A stretch of DNA of 64,000 nt, from positions 88,286,431 to 88,350,430 of the forward strand of contig NC_031768.1 of the NCBI RefSeq assembly GCF_001522545.3. Reading direction: 5' to 3'. The notes beneath the pieces are model-generated. The model saw only the letters and a list, made by a program, of their open reading frames with translations. It did not search any database and had not been told where the DNA came from. Within the stretch, counting starts at the first letter, position 1. Each line of letters opens with the position of its first letter. A program made the position numbers and the translations under genes. Below, in pieces: positions 50,801 through 63,800 of the stretch. Source of the DNA: Parus major (lineage: Eukaryota > Chordata > Aves > Passeriformes > Paridae).

Positions 50801-53480
50801 CCTGCTGGTGAACCAATAGGGGCCAGCTGACCTGGTGAGTGTGAGAGTGACAAATTTAGCCTCAGCAAATGTTACTGATCCTCACTTGAGTCAGTGTTGA
50901 AGTTAACAGTGTTTGGGAGGCCTTTCTGAACAGCTTCTGAGAGATTTTTCCTGCTAAAAGCTCCTGTGTCCCCAAAACCCCTGCATTATGCAGACCAGGA
51001 GAACTCCTGAGGCACATCACATCTCTCTTGTTCTAAAGAAATCAGGCTTGGATAGGAGTTGGTGAACACCAGCTGTCATCTAGACATGCAAACAGGTCAT
51101 AATCAGAGTGTGTCCAGGAGCTGGAACTCAGAAAGCTGTAAATTGATAAAGATGGGACCATGACCTGCAATCACAGAATTCTGACAACTGGAAAGTTTCA
51201 GTCCAAGCCTCTTATTAAACAGTCATCTATAAGAACAAATAAGATTGCTCAGGGTTTGCTGTAGCTGTTCTGTGTAACTCCTTCTCTGTTCTTGGGAGAA
51301 ATCTCTTTCCTGCTCTGGGTTAATGACAAGGAATACCACTTTTCCCCTCTCTTCTAGAAGTCATATGTTTCACTAACCCTACAGGTACAAGTGGCCAAAC
51401 ACTACAAGTGACACAAAGATGCTGCACTAGGAACAACAACAACAAAAGCTATCCAGGTCCACAAGACACCTACAGAGACTGGTATGCACACAAACCCAAG
51501 TGTCAACACGCACAATCATGAGCAGAGGTTTACAGGAGTGAAAGGAAACATGAGGAGCTCCTCTGTCCCTCGTGGTGTGTGGTGTGACAAACTGTGCAGT
51601 CAGAGAGTACAGATCTTCTCAGAAACAGATGCCTCTGCCTGTCTTTTGGTTCATTTGGACATATTCTACATTACTATTTCCTTGGTCATCAGAAGGTACT
51701 AGTTCTTCCCATTTATATTCTGCTCAAATTTTTAACATCCACAGAATGTCACCTCCCATGATACTTAAACAAATTATGATTATTATATATTATTAATATA
51801 TATTATATATTATTATATATTATTATGATACTTAAACAAATTTGGGACTAGCAGCAGGCACTCTAGATAACCATTTGTCATAAATGTCTTTAACCCCTCT
51901 TCTGAAACTCTTTCAAAATGGTTTCCAAATTTGGCTGTTGCCTACAATAAATTGTTTCTTTTCTACCTTCCAGTGAGCTGTTTTCTTCCTAGTTTTACAC
52001 TAGTTTTCCTCTCTGTTCCACAGGCTGTTGCTTTAAATTCTAAGCATTTTCAGGTGGCTTTCTGACTTACTCCATCTCACAGTAAAAGATTCTTTACCAT
52101 ATTTTCTTCCTCTTTTTGATATCCAATAGCACTACATACAAGAAATTTTCTAAACCCCATTTTATATCAAGGTAGTGTAAGTCTAGTCATACACTGTGCT
52201 ACATGAAATACATTGTGCTGTGTATCACTGCTACATGTTTGCATTAACATTATTCATGTGCTTATAATGATAAAGATCAGTTTATCATAATTTATTTTAA
52301 CTTTCCAAATATGAAGATGCTCTACTCTGTGACAATAACTTTGCTGGCCACAACCTATTGTACAACAGTCTGATCTGTCACCCCATGAACGGTTGGGCTG
52401 TTCTTGTATTTTTTGTTACACCTCTCTGTTAGCAGTCCTGGTGAGGTTCCTTCCTTTGCAAGCCTGTCACTCTGCAGGGTCTGTGAGTCTGAGTGCCATA
52501 ACTTATCAGATCTTCTGCTTTGGAGACACCCATCATTGCAGGCATGATGTGACGTTTCTGATAGTTTGCTCAAAGATCTTTTCTGAACTTGTGTGCATCA
52601 CTATTGACAACATTTTAACATTTCTGGCAGGCTACTCAGAAAAGGTGCCCACAAATGTTTCGCTATCATCCCTGGCCTCCAGAGAATGTGAATGGTCAAC
52701 AGACTTGATAAGGCCACAGTATTAAGCAGACATTGCACTGGTGTGTATCATACAATGGGTTTGAATCACGCCAGAAGTTTAGAGGTCTAAGAATTTCTAT
52801 GTATTGCTCCTTCAGCAACTAGAAGTCTACTTTAATAGGCAATTCCAAAGTATTTGGGTAGTTACATATGTTTTTAGCTACTGTTTACATGGCAAGATTG
52901 CTTTCCAGTAAAAGCTTTGTTATTTGCTATAAAATCATAGGTGTGGCTGACTATTTGATGAGGTGTTGTGTGCACTGTGTCTGTTTTGGAAAAACAAGAA
53001 CTCCATTCTAAGGGAAGGCCTGAAGAATTTAGGCAACTATATTAACATCTGCAGCTATACCACAAAAATGCTCTGAAAGGGAAGAAGGTTGTAGGGTTTA
53101 ATGTGGAAAGACAAAAAAAAAATATTTTGATCACATTTGGTTTTTGAAAGTTCTGGATAAGACTACCATATGACAGTTCAACTAAAGCAGAACCAGCAAG
53201 AATTCTGCTTGTTTGCAAATGGGTATTTCAGACAGAAGTATCTCAAGGACCCATAAAATTATGCTTAGCTATTGAATGTTAAAATTCTTGCTTTTCTAGT
53301 TGCTTCTGGGCGCACACTACAATTTTCGTGCCTGACCAAATGGGAATGACACGTGCCCTGCTAGCCTTTCTGTAAACAAGCCTGTGAAATGGAATAATGG
53401 GAAAAGCTCCTTCCTAGCTTCTACCAGTAGAAAAGGAGTTCATACTAATGCTTTTAAAAACATTATTTTCCACTATAACT
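47826..53480. other. Intergenic DNA, no gene seen
   Basis: Unique-looking DNA with short open frames only. The notable local structure is an AT-rich block flanked by an exact 18-bp direct repeat (51758-51842). A faint CR1-like string near 51173-51225 is too short to call. Confidence 0.65.
51758..51842 (+). repeat. 18-bp direct repeat flanking an AT-only block
   Basis: ATGATACTTAAACAAATT occurs exactly at 51758-51775 and 51825-51842. Between them are 49 bp of TATTA/TATATA-type sequence. The period is 67 bp. It may be a local tandem duplication followed by AT expansion, or an insertion with target duplication. Confidence 0.85.
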
Positions 53481-53600
53481 TCACAGAATCACAGAATATG
53501 CACCTTTGGAAGGGACCCACTAGGATCCTCTGGTCCAGCTCCTGGCCTTGCATCAAACCATCCTCAAGAATCACACCACGTGCCTGGGAGTATTGTCCTT
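53481..53600 (-). mobile_element. CR1 LINE, short 3' fragment, minus strand
   Basis: TCACAGAATCACAGAATATG is followed by tttggaagggacccactagg, tggtccagctcctggcc and aagaatcacaccacgtgcct. This is the inverted terminal 120 nt of a CR1 copy. The right end fades after about 53600. Confidence 0.85.
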
Positions 53601-55267
53601 CAGCACACCCACTTTTGAATTTCATTTAACTACTCACACAGTCTCAGATGGTTTTGTGACCACTACAGATTCATTAAGAACTACATGACAATAAAATCTC
53701 TTTAGGCTAATTTTCAAGTTTGAAGCTGACATTCAAATTCAGGGGTGCCCTTTGCTCTTGTTATCATTTCACCTATTCCATCTCTCCTTTCTGAACTGAA
53801 CAGATTTTCTTCACGCATCTGGAAGTCTGTCTTGCTTACAACCATTTTTGTCAGCTGACACAAATCCTTCACCAGAAGTTAACAGGAATTGGTTTTTACC
53901 TGGATATTTCCACCCATGTGGTCACAGAGCAGTGTAGTAGTATGCAAATCAAAGCATCCCACCAGATTTGTATTTACCAGCAAATTCTCATATAGTTCAT
54001 TTGACAGAATTAAATTCAAACATTGGAAAACATTTCAAAAATAGCTTGTGAATTTTCACATGCTCACGTGAGCCATGCGCAAGTGTGGGATACAAATTAT
54101 TTTGAAATAAATAAAACAAAACCCAAAGTGCCATAAAATTCAAAGACAGTAAGCTCATGTGCAGACAGGCAGCATAGACTATGTATTTGTGAACTTTTTA
54201 CTGGTTTTCATTAAGGGCCTGGCTGTATCTCTGCCTGCAAAATCAAATTACAGAAATGGGAGAGAGTAAATCTCTGCCCAGCAACCCTGTGCTTGCAGAA
54301 CAACAGGTGCAAGCTTCATGGGCAGGTCAAGGTCACTTTCAAAATGTGGCCCTTCATGTAAGGCTATCAGCCAAAGATAATATTTTTCTTCCTAAGAGCA
54401 CATAACAACACAGGCTCCCATCAGAAATGGGATCACCTTGCCTTTGCCAGCACAAGACCTTTCTGTTTCATGAATCTACCAAACACCTGGTCCAAGGGCC
54501 TTCAACAGTTTTGCTCTAGATGAGGAGACAGCTTCACACACAAAAAAACAATTGCTCACCTCTCTTTTCCTATAGTCTACCTGACTGTTTCTTTTTGGCC
54601 TTTTAGTGGCTATCACCAGGATGAGCAAGGTGGCTTACAGATGACACAATGAATTTTCACCTCCCTACTCTACAGCTTTCCAGAGAACATCATATATATA
54701 TATAGTATAGGTTCAACGAAGATATTTTCCATGTTGATGTTCTATGAGGAACAAATTAACTCTTTCCAGTCTTTCAACCTGACCATTATCCCTTCTCAAC
54801 TCATACTGGCCTTTCCTTCCTCCAGAATTTCCAGGCTTTTTTCCTAAAAGCATGAGCTACATCAAAAAGCCTCTTTTCTCCTAAAGAAGGTAGAAATTGT
54901 CTGGCAATGTTATTGCACTGCATCTGCTCTCTCAAGGAAGGCATTCTCACAGCTTCCTCTCCAACTAACCTGTGCAGAGCCTTTGCCTGCCTGCCAGGAG
55001 GCTCTCAGTAGGCAAACTGAACAGCTGATTTCAGAGACATGAGATTTCTGTGTGACCTTGTACAACACAGGAACTTTCCCAGCTTAGCAGTTTCCCCAGA
55101 GGTGTAATTCCAAAACACTCCCTGAAATAGTCCCACTACAGCTGCTCTGAGAGCACTTCCCAGCCCCCACCATGGATTTTCTTCTTGGGATTCACAGTGG
55201 CACTACCCCAAACTCTGCCATCATATGCACTTTTCTTTTGTTGCTCTATTCATGTTTGGATGTACTC

Positions 55268-55300
55268 CAATATATGTTCAATATATGTCCAATATATGTT
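55268..55300 (+). repeat. Three tandem CAATATATGTT 11-mers
   Basis: Copies at 55268-55278, 55279-55289 and 55290-55300, head to tail; the middle copy ends in C. Confidence 0.85.
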
Positions 55301-56228
55301 CAGCTGTTTTCAGCCTAACAAGTAACCCATTTTTCTTTGCATCCATCACAAACTTTCATCTTTATTTGCTAGGCCAGAAATCTTGTGCAATTTGCTACCT
55401 TAATTAGAAATGCTCTTTATACTTACTTTGAGACCATCAGGGAAAATACTCAACAGTGATATACCAAACTCAAACCTCTGCTGGACCACATTAGAAACAT
55501 ACACACCTTTACTGACGATTCCCCACTAGTAAATACTAGTAATATTATAAATAGTAAATAGTAAATAGTGAAGTTTTCAGTCTCTTCACTCATTTAAGAT
55601 TTCTTTAATATGTGGAACAGTGCATTGGCAGGTTACTAGTTTTTAATCAGAATTCAAAATATTTTTAAGTCACATTTGGAAGGAATTGAACTCTACCTTA
55701 ACAGAATTAGCATTGTCAGCCAGAAACACAATCTTTTCAATGAACTAAGTTAATTTATTTTAGTAGAATCCCTTTTTCCATGCAACCTCACTGACTAACG
55801 CTCATTGAATTCCTGTACTTTAACTGGGTTTTGATTGTGTCCCACTGCTATTTTTTCCCAGCATCAATATCACCCTAACTGACCTATAACTTCCCCTGTT
55901 ATACCATTTATCTCTTTAAAATGTCAGCAGACTAGCTTCTTAATATTTCATTGGAATCCTTCCAATTCTTCAAAACTTGAGAAATTAAATCCGGTATTCA
56001 GAAAGCTTCCTGATTCACTTAAAAAAAAAACCCCTTTGACTGCAAAGTAGTCAGATAATTTAATTTTAAGATATTTAAACTTTCATAGTTTAAATATGTT
56101 TGACTAAGCTACCATCAGACTGTGCCCTATATACCAGTACACTACACCAATGCAATAGATCTTTTTTTTTGGGCTACTTTCCAAGTTTCATTCTCTAGGA
56201 ACTTCACAGGTTCTTGGCTTCCTTTCAG

Positions 56229-56428
56229 AGGAAGATATTGTTTTTAGTTTTTGGATGTCTTCACATTATGGTGCCTGGTATGATTGTTATGACCACTTTG
56301 ATTCTTCTCATGATGGTTGGCTTTGTGCACAAACCACAGCCCAAACATTCTCCAAGAAAATTCCACATCCTGAGAGGCACGGCTTCAGCAGCACATCAGG
56401 GTGTGACCTATGTCTCATCTAACCAAAG
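56229..56428 (+). other. Unassigned exon-like segment with a hydrophobic segment
   Basis: A 200-nt interval is bounded by a candidate acceptor (tggcttcctttcag at 56228) and a candidate donor (CCAAAG|gtaatt at 56429). In the first frame it is open throughout and encodes about 30 mostly hydrophobic residues (ILFLVFGCLHIMVPGMIVMT then TLILLMMVGFV). A basic, Pro-containing tail follows (HKPQPKHSPRKFHILRG), as in a single-pass membrane protein. A second frame stays open for about 62 codons, so the protein frame is not certain. No neighbouring exon was found, and I recognise no family. Confidence 0.2.
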
Positions 56429-57094
56429 GTAATTTTATTTTAATTTCTGTACTTTAATTTTATTTATGTTTTGCTTACAGTCAGGTGACAGCATGTGGGC
56501 TTTTGGCATTAGCAAGCACAAATACTGAGCAAGTCAATCTGCATTGGATATCTTAGATCCATCAGAACAACTTGGACAACTGAAATCTTTCGTATTTTGC
56601 ATGAAATCCAGGATGTGTATGTGTATCTTCTGTATGTGCTACTGCATGTGTGTGTGCATCTACATAAACTATATATGACATCAATATATTATGCCTGTAT
56701 TGTCATCATGGCAAACTCAGTTCTCTGATTTTCCTTCACCTTTTCCTTACTTTTTTCCAGTACTAAGACACTCTTCAGAAGCCTAGGATACCAATTCTGC
56801 ACAACTAAAAATAATGATAATTACCTTCCTTTAAGTTAAGCCACCTGTTTTAAGCAGGAAGGTGGTGCTCACCAGGCACGGCACTAACTCGTGCTCTCCA
56901 GCCCTTCTTGGGCTCTCCAGGCCTCTTCCCTTCTCCCTGCAGTGGTCAGTGCCCTGTAACAGGACTCTGCTGAAGCCATGCAGCACTTCTCCTGCTCCCC
57001 AGCTGCGTTATGTACATCCTCTGCTGGCTCAGCTAATCCCTGTCTTTCTCAAGAACAGAGGTCACCTCCTGGGAGAGGACTGGAGGGGGATTCC

Positions 57095-57115
57095 GAGGAG
57101 GAGGAGGAGGAGGAG
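57095..57115 (+). repeat. (GAG)7 trinucleotide run
   Basis: Seven perfect GAG units lie in a locally GC-richer patch. In the surrounding 90-105 codon open frames it reads as Glu or Arg runs, but those frames have no other coding signal. Confidence 0.9.
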
Positions 57116-59400
57116 ATGCCAAACAGAGCAGCGCATGGAGCCAGTTGGTGTGAGTTCACAAACAAACTGTGGCACATAAAAAAGGATCTCTCTAGAAGTT
57201 GTCCTTCTTTTGGACATATCCAAATCTATAAAACACAAGATTACTATTAAAATGCAAAATCTGGACCTATTTCACTCCGGGACCGCTACAGGCTGTTAGC
57301 AAGCTGAGAACAAGAACAGAGTTTTCCCTGTGCTCATTTCTGATTCCAGAACTGGTGATCTTCCCTATTTGTTTTGGAATTATGTGGTAAAAAGCGGAAA
57401 GAACTGGTGTCCCCTAAGTCTAGGAATACACACCTGATTTACTGTGTCTCTGTGCTGTCATGGTCTGTGATCCTCTTCTTTAGTGACAGTGTTTTTGGGA
57501 TATGTACAGGGTAGTTTTCCAATATTTCCCACTGCCATGCTTTGGATATCAATGTCAAAGCCAGAAAAGCCTTTTAAGTAAACACAGACACAAACCAGCA
57601 AGGGCTTTGAGATGGAAGACAAAGAATTGGGTGAGAGGGTCTGTGTGGCATGCACATCTGAGGTGCTCTGGATACATCACCAGAGAAAGAGGGAATGGAA
57701 CTAAATTCTTGAATCTCATGTTCTCATGACCTAGAAGAGTCAAAAAGAAGGGGAAGACAGCTGGTACTTTTTGTGAAGGTCAGAAGCAACAAGTGTCAGG
57801 ACTCTGTCTCTGGGCCAGCAGAAGGCAGCACCCAGAGCTCACACTAATTTTGATACAGCAAACCTCATCACTTCTGCTGGCAAAACAAGTCTCCTATGAG
57901 GTCTTCTAAACATAGGCCTCCTGCCTCACAGCAGTCCTCAGGGAGACCTTAGAGAGGCATTAGATCTGACACAATTCTCAGTTACATGTAGGTAACTTAT
58001 CCAACTAGGATAGTTCCCTCAAGGACAGAGAGAACAAGGTATTCTCAGAGTGGGATGTCAACACTTTGCTCTGGAAAGGGCAGTCAGGTGTTGTGCATAA
58101 TCCTACACCTGGTGTTGTCTGAAGCCTGGATCTCCATATTTCAGTGACACAACCATCCTATCCCTTCGCAGCCTAATGAAAAATGGCCACGTAAATGGAA
58201 AGTCCCTTAATCCTAAACTCAGACAAAATCACTGTTCTGGTTTTCCACTGTGATTCAATACCTGCAAATACTCTTCATACCTCTTATATCCTAAGTGATA
58301 CTTGTGGTGATGACTGCTCTTGGTCCTGAAAATCTTACCTTAACTCTGCTGTATCATTTCTAATAAAAGAAAAGGTCTTAGCTATGGTGTCCTGTCTGAA
58401 GGCCATGTAATTGCATACTGGATTCCTGTAATTTTATTCAAAGTCAACTAGAGTCAAAATCCTTTGTGCTGTGTCCAGGCTTTATGCTGCACACTCCTGA
58501 CACTCGGCTCATAACAAACTGTGTGATCCATCATCACCTGAGCACCCGTCCCACAACAATCTCTGCCTTCTTTCAGCATCACTCCAAGATATGTCACATT
58601 TCTGTGCCTGAGTATATTCAATCCAGAGCTGTAATGTAAATATTTTCCAAGCTTTATGTCCTGTGTTGTGTGCTCATGTAATTAAAGACCTTACCAGAAC
58701 ACAACTAGCAGGCACAGACTCACCAAGGCAATTGTGACCCTGAATTTCCCAATATTTTGCAATTAATGTCTTACCTTTCATGGTACATAATTATTTTTTA
58801 GTGTTAGAAACACCATTTACAATTTATCTGTTTCTGCCCTCTGGTTCCTCTGATCTACCTTTTCTCATGCCCATGCGGAGATGCGGAAGTTTCAAGCTTT
58901 ATTTGAAATTCAACAGATTCCCCTCATACTCCTGACCCAAGTGAAATAATTCTACCTAGGTGGCAGGTCACTGATGCTTTGCTACATCAAAAACTACAGT
59001 GCATGCTCCTGAGTAACAGAGAGGGAAAAGCGCTTAAAGCCTTGAAGGGAGAACTTATTTGTTAGAGGAGTTGTCAAAATTTATATGTTTTGTTCTACAG
59101 AAAGTTCTGATATCAACATTTATTTTGGATGCACATCTGGAAGAAATGTTGAAACAGTAATGTTTTCACTAAAAGCAAATGTGTCCTTTCTCAGAAAAAG
59201 TTTAGCTTCAGCCTGGTTTGATGTAACAGTGGGTCCCTTGGAACTGCTGTGGTGCCTCATGAGGGTGATACATCATGTTGCTCGGTCGATGAAGTTCCCA
59301 GCCAGCGTCCTGTGATGTTTTGTGGCCATCTGACTCTCAGAGTACATTGCAAAAATTTAATGAGAGAGGCGATTATGATGCATTATGGGAGTATGATGGC

Positions 59401-59454
59401 TATAAATTAAAATGTCCACAAGGCACATAGTAACTCTTGTGGATATAAATTAAA
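59401..59454. repeat. Stem-loop framed by direct repeats
   Basis: TCCACAAG (59415-59422) pairs with CTTGTGGA (59436-59443) around a 13-nt loop. The 11-mer TATAAATTAAA flanks this on both sides (59401-59411 and 59444-59454). Confidence 0.8.
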
Positions 59455-60855
59455 GCTGAACTGCCCCTTCATGAAATGTTTTAATTTGGTTTGACAAACC
59501 AAAGTATTTCAATTTAGATTGAGCTAATTCAAAACAAAGCATTTTATTTTTCCCAGTGGGGAGTAAAAATCTCCAGCAAAAGTGCCATAGGGAGATTCAG
59601 AGCTCTTGAAGACTAAATTTCCATTCAGAAAAATATATTCATGGGAAATATCTGACCCCCTATAATACATACTCCATATCCATGTTTATAAAAATATATA
59701 GACAAATATATTGCAACAAGCAAAGATATATAAGACAGGATGGTTAAATATAGCTTAATATGCTTAATATACACTTGGTGATATTTAAATTACAGTTAGT
59801 TGTATAATATCCAATACAAGTTGGACAGAGGAAGTTACAGAGCATTTATTTCTAATGCCTGTATGGATAATTCTGTAAGTTGCAAGCTCAGCTCACTAGA
59901 AGCTCTTTTTTTTTAGTTTCTTGAGAGAGAGAGAGAGCTGAGAAGAAAAGGTGATACATTTCATCTCAGCCTTGATCTCAGGCAGGCCTTCTATTGCCTC
60001 ATGACAATCCTGTAATACTCGAGCAACTGGGAAACATCTCATTATATCCAGTTTTCTGCATATCACACAGTTTTCTGTCTTCCCATTTTAAAAGAGGGAA
60101 TCTGCTTCCCTGAGACAGAACTCCAGTGCTGCATTGTGGCAGAAATGTAATGTTTATGTATTGCTGACAGAGGCCTATGTACACCTTCTGTATTACCACT
60201 GTTCACAGGGAAATATTCCACTTATTTTGGGCCCTCAGAAAAAATATTTTATACTTTTTCTCAAAAGGATTTTTGTTTCCCAGAAACCAAAGTTCTGTTT
60301 AGTCCCTCAAAAAGAGTCCTATCCCCAGGAACATGTGCCATCAGAGGTGGAAAGGTGCAAACAGCATCAAATCCAAACACCTCATTGTTTTTAATGAGAT
60401 TTCACCATGGCAAAAAGTATGAAATTACACTCCTGTTATTCTTATTTCAGAAACATGAGTCATTCTAGGTGGTTTCAGACACAAAATAATGACAAAGCAA
60501 CCTTAGAAATTGCTGGTGAGCATTCTCACAGTGGCACAGTTTGTCATTCACAGCTGCAATGGGGTTTCTGTCAGAAACACAGTGCTGACCTAGCCCATGA
60601 CTCTGGAGAGCCCACAGCCACATCAGCTCAGCCAGCTGCTCCCTGAAGTAAGCAGGAATCGTGTAGGAGGGGATATTTCTGGGATGCAGCAGGGATTGCA
60701 GCAGCAAAGGTGTTTCGAGGCTGTGCAGACTGACACGGGGAGAGCCACATCCAGCGCTCGCCTCTGCTCTCTGATCCCACCTGTCTGCGAGGCCACATGG
60801 CTGTGTTGTAACAGCTTGTGACTGTGACCTGCTTCTTGATAAAAATCTGCACTGC

Positions 60856-60883
60856 TCATTTTCCATTCCTCATTTTCCATTCC
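60856..60883 (+). repeat. Tandem duplication of TCATTTTCCATTCC
   Basis: Two exact, abutting 14-mers (60856-60869 and 60870-60883). Confidence 0.9.
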
Positions 60884-63800
60884 TCACTGAGCTGTAGAGT
60901 CTGACTTGCTTCCCTGCCTCAGCCATTTGCCTGGAGTTATCCATCCTTGTGACCTTTCCAGAGACTGCTTTCCAGGATGTGTGCCTACCTCTCCACCCTG
61001 GAGGGAGCTTTCTGTCCTGTCCCACTAGGTGCATGTTCTGGCATTTGTACTTATTCAAGCTGAGTTTTGCTCAAAGGGTTCTGTTCAGTTGATCAAGCTT
61101 GAATGAGCAATCTGAATGAGTGTCCCCCTGTCCCCATCCTTCACCACACCTCCAGATTTGTCTCCCCTACACACTTCACCAGCTGTGAGTTTGTACTTCT
61201 CGGAGCCCACTGAGAAACACGCTTGTCCCCATTTGCTATGACTGTGTGTCTGGAACTTCCACTCAAAATTATCACCGTACATTATGAGCTGAATATAAAC
61301 AGAATAACAGCTGACAAAAAAAGCTGGAAAACTTTGCCTGTGGAAGAGGGATAGCAGAGTATGTTGTATAGTAAAACACTGGGCAAAAACACTCCAGGAG
61401 ATACGGATAAAGCTTCAGTCAGCCTATTATGTATTGCCCTACTATTGTGTACCTTTCAGAGAGACAGCAGCTTCCAGGGAGAGACAAGGCTGTGCAATGC
61501 AGGTTGCCTTTTCTCCATGTCCTGAGCCCTTGCTACATGACAGCCTCACCATCTGTAGCTGTAATTTTGAGCTATAAATAGCATGAAACATTTTTTCCTT
61601 CCTCTGTGCCCGCTATGCCACTCACGCCACCGATGTCCTGCAACAGACCCATCCAGTCCTTATCCCATTTACCCTTCTCCTTCCCTATATTTATGCCAGA
61701 CTTATTTTGAGCCTATTTATGTGAGCCATTAATCATAGCATGGTTAGTCATATCAAAATAAAAAGAATTTCAGGTCTGTGGATGTGACAAATCATTTCCA
61801 GCTACTGAACAACTTGGCAAGAGATTTTTTTTTCTTTGGTTGAAAATATTCAAGACACAACAGTGAGGGATTTTTTATCTGTGTGTTTTTATAAAAAGAA
61901 CATGTAAATGTGTCAGAGGGGATGAGATGGGAAACAGCCAACTCTTGAGCAGTTGCTAAAAGATGACACTTTGTAAACTATGTTGATAACCCTCTGTGGG
62001 AGGAATAGCAAAAACTTGATTAGTCCTGCTATATAATATGAGAAGTCTTATTTTTAGAGTTATGAAATGAGCCTGCAGGAACTTCTTGTCCATAACCTCT
62101 TGTGCAGAAGTATGATGCCTTGCCTCCATGAGAAGGTGAGAGGCTTGACAAGGAATAAGGCCACCCACAGTTTCCCGTGACTTAGCTTTGCCCAGTCCGT
62201 ACAAAATGCTTGCTGACTTCTAGGAAGGACAAAACTCAGACTTGTAATTTCTGTGATCTAAACTAAAATGAAGAAGTAAATAATTCTGACATCTGGAAAA
62301 GAACCCAAACAATGAGTTGTTCCAGATCAGTTTGCTGCTGACCCCTTGAGTAATATAGAGAAAGTCTTTGAATCATTTTGTACTTCACCTCTATTCTGGA
62401 AAATGGCAATAATAGGAGCATTTGGGACACAGATGGCTTTTCCACCTTGTCCATGTTTTTTGCTTTTAACAAATTTTGTAGGTTTTGCACTAAAACCTGT
62501 TAAAATTGCCCAAAAAAAGACAGAGATTGTAGATGAAATTGCTGGTAACAACATGCTAGTCATTCACCCCAGCATGTGGGTGGTTGAAAACAAAATCAAA
62601 ATTCTCAGTCATGTGAGCCCAAGTCTTCTCCTGTAAACATTAATACCTTAGCTGCCAAGTTCTTGGCTATACTAGGTCAGTCCAGCCTCATTCTAGTGTG
62701 GAAAAGATTCTTCTTCTTTCAGATAAAGAGTTTTTTCATTAAAAGCAACTCTAGCCCTGCAAAAAATACTAGTTTCCTGATAAGAAGATATTCAATTCAA
62801 ACAGTCTTTCCCATTCCAGACAACATTTTGCAGCTTTCACTTTGGGCCGGTCTCATCTGGTCGCTGGGCTTTTTGATGATGCTTCAGTTGAAGTGCACGG
62901 GAAACATACTGTAAAGGTTTGCTGTCAGTGTCATTTGAGTACTGCACTTATCTCAGACAGCCTAAGTCTTGTGGGATGGCCCTTGTTTCTAATGCACAAC
63001 ACAAGAATAAATCAGTAAAAACAAAACTGAACAGTGAAAGACACTTGCTAAGAGCCACATGGGACCACTGTTGTGGATGCCACTTCCACTGGGTGAAAAG
63101 TCAGAGACAGCACAGCTGAACAGAGAAACATGGTGAGAAAATCTTTGTATGGCATCAAAGAAAGACACCTAAAAATAGCCCAAATCTTCTTTCTCTACTT
63201 GTTTAAATAAATCATCTTTCTAAGGAGAACTGACACTTTGCAACCTCACAGCCATATTTATAGGAGGTGGCAATAAGCTTCAAGAATGGTCTAAGCTGGG
63301 AGGGAAGTAATTGATCTGGAGGGCTACAACAGATTGGTGATGACTGATTTAAACTGCAACGTGGTTATCTGAAATTAAATAGCAGGGAATTTATAAAAAT
63401 GTCAGTTGAGAAAGAGAAAAGGCTTTGAGGAGGTGTGAAGGATTCAGAGAGCTTTAGATGCATCAAGTCAAGGCTCGTGATCGCTTCTGACATAAGGCTT
63501 CTCCAGCATTGTTTGCAGCCCTGACAGATACCGAGGATGTGTCCAGGCTTCTCTCAGTGATGCTTTAGCTCTGCCTCCCTGCACAAGGGGATGCAGTCTT
63601 AAAACACCATGGAAAACCAACCTGTGACATCCAAGCATTTGAGGATTTGTCCTTTTCCTACCCAGGGTAAGACTTCTGAGCTGCCAGTGTTGGTGTAGTC
63701 CAGATCATTGTCAGCCATAGGAAGAGTTGAGCAAATGTCCCAGGTGCAGCCAGCCAGTGTCGCGGCTGTATGGACAGAAAAGCAAGAGATCTGTTGTTAC

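Noticed and set aside
51173..51225. Faint CR1-like terminus (atcacagaattctgacaactgg)
   Set aside because: Only a few scattered matches to the inverted CR1 end. Too short to support.
56862..57250. Two overlapping 90-105 codon frames around a (GAG)7 run
   Set aside because: Glu/Arg runs come from the trinucleotide repeat. No splice context or recognisable domain is present.
62346..62636. 96-codon open frame
   Set aside because: No recognisable domain, composition follows local AT-rich DNA, and no splice or promoter context.
11593..63438. T-box half sites (AGGTGTGA or complement) at 11593, 26929, 45524 and 63431 as autoregulatory TBX15 sites
   Set aside because: About two occurrences of an 8-mer are expected by chance on both strands in 64 kb. 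Four scattered single half sites are not convincing.
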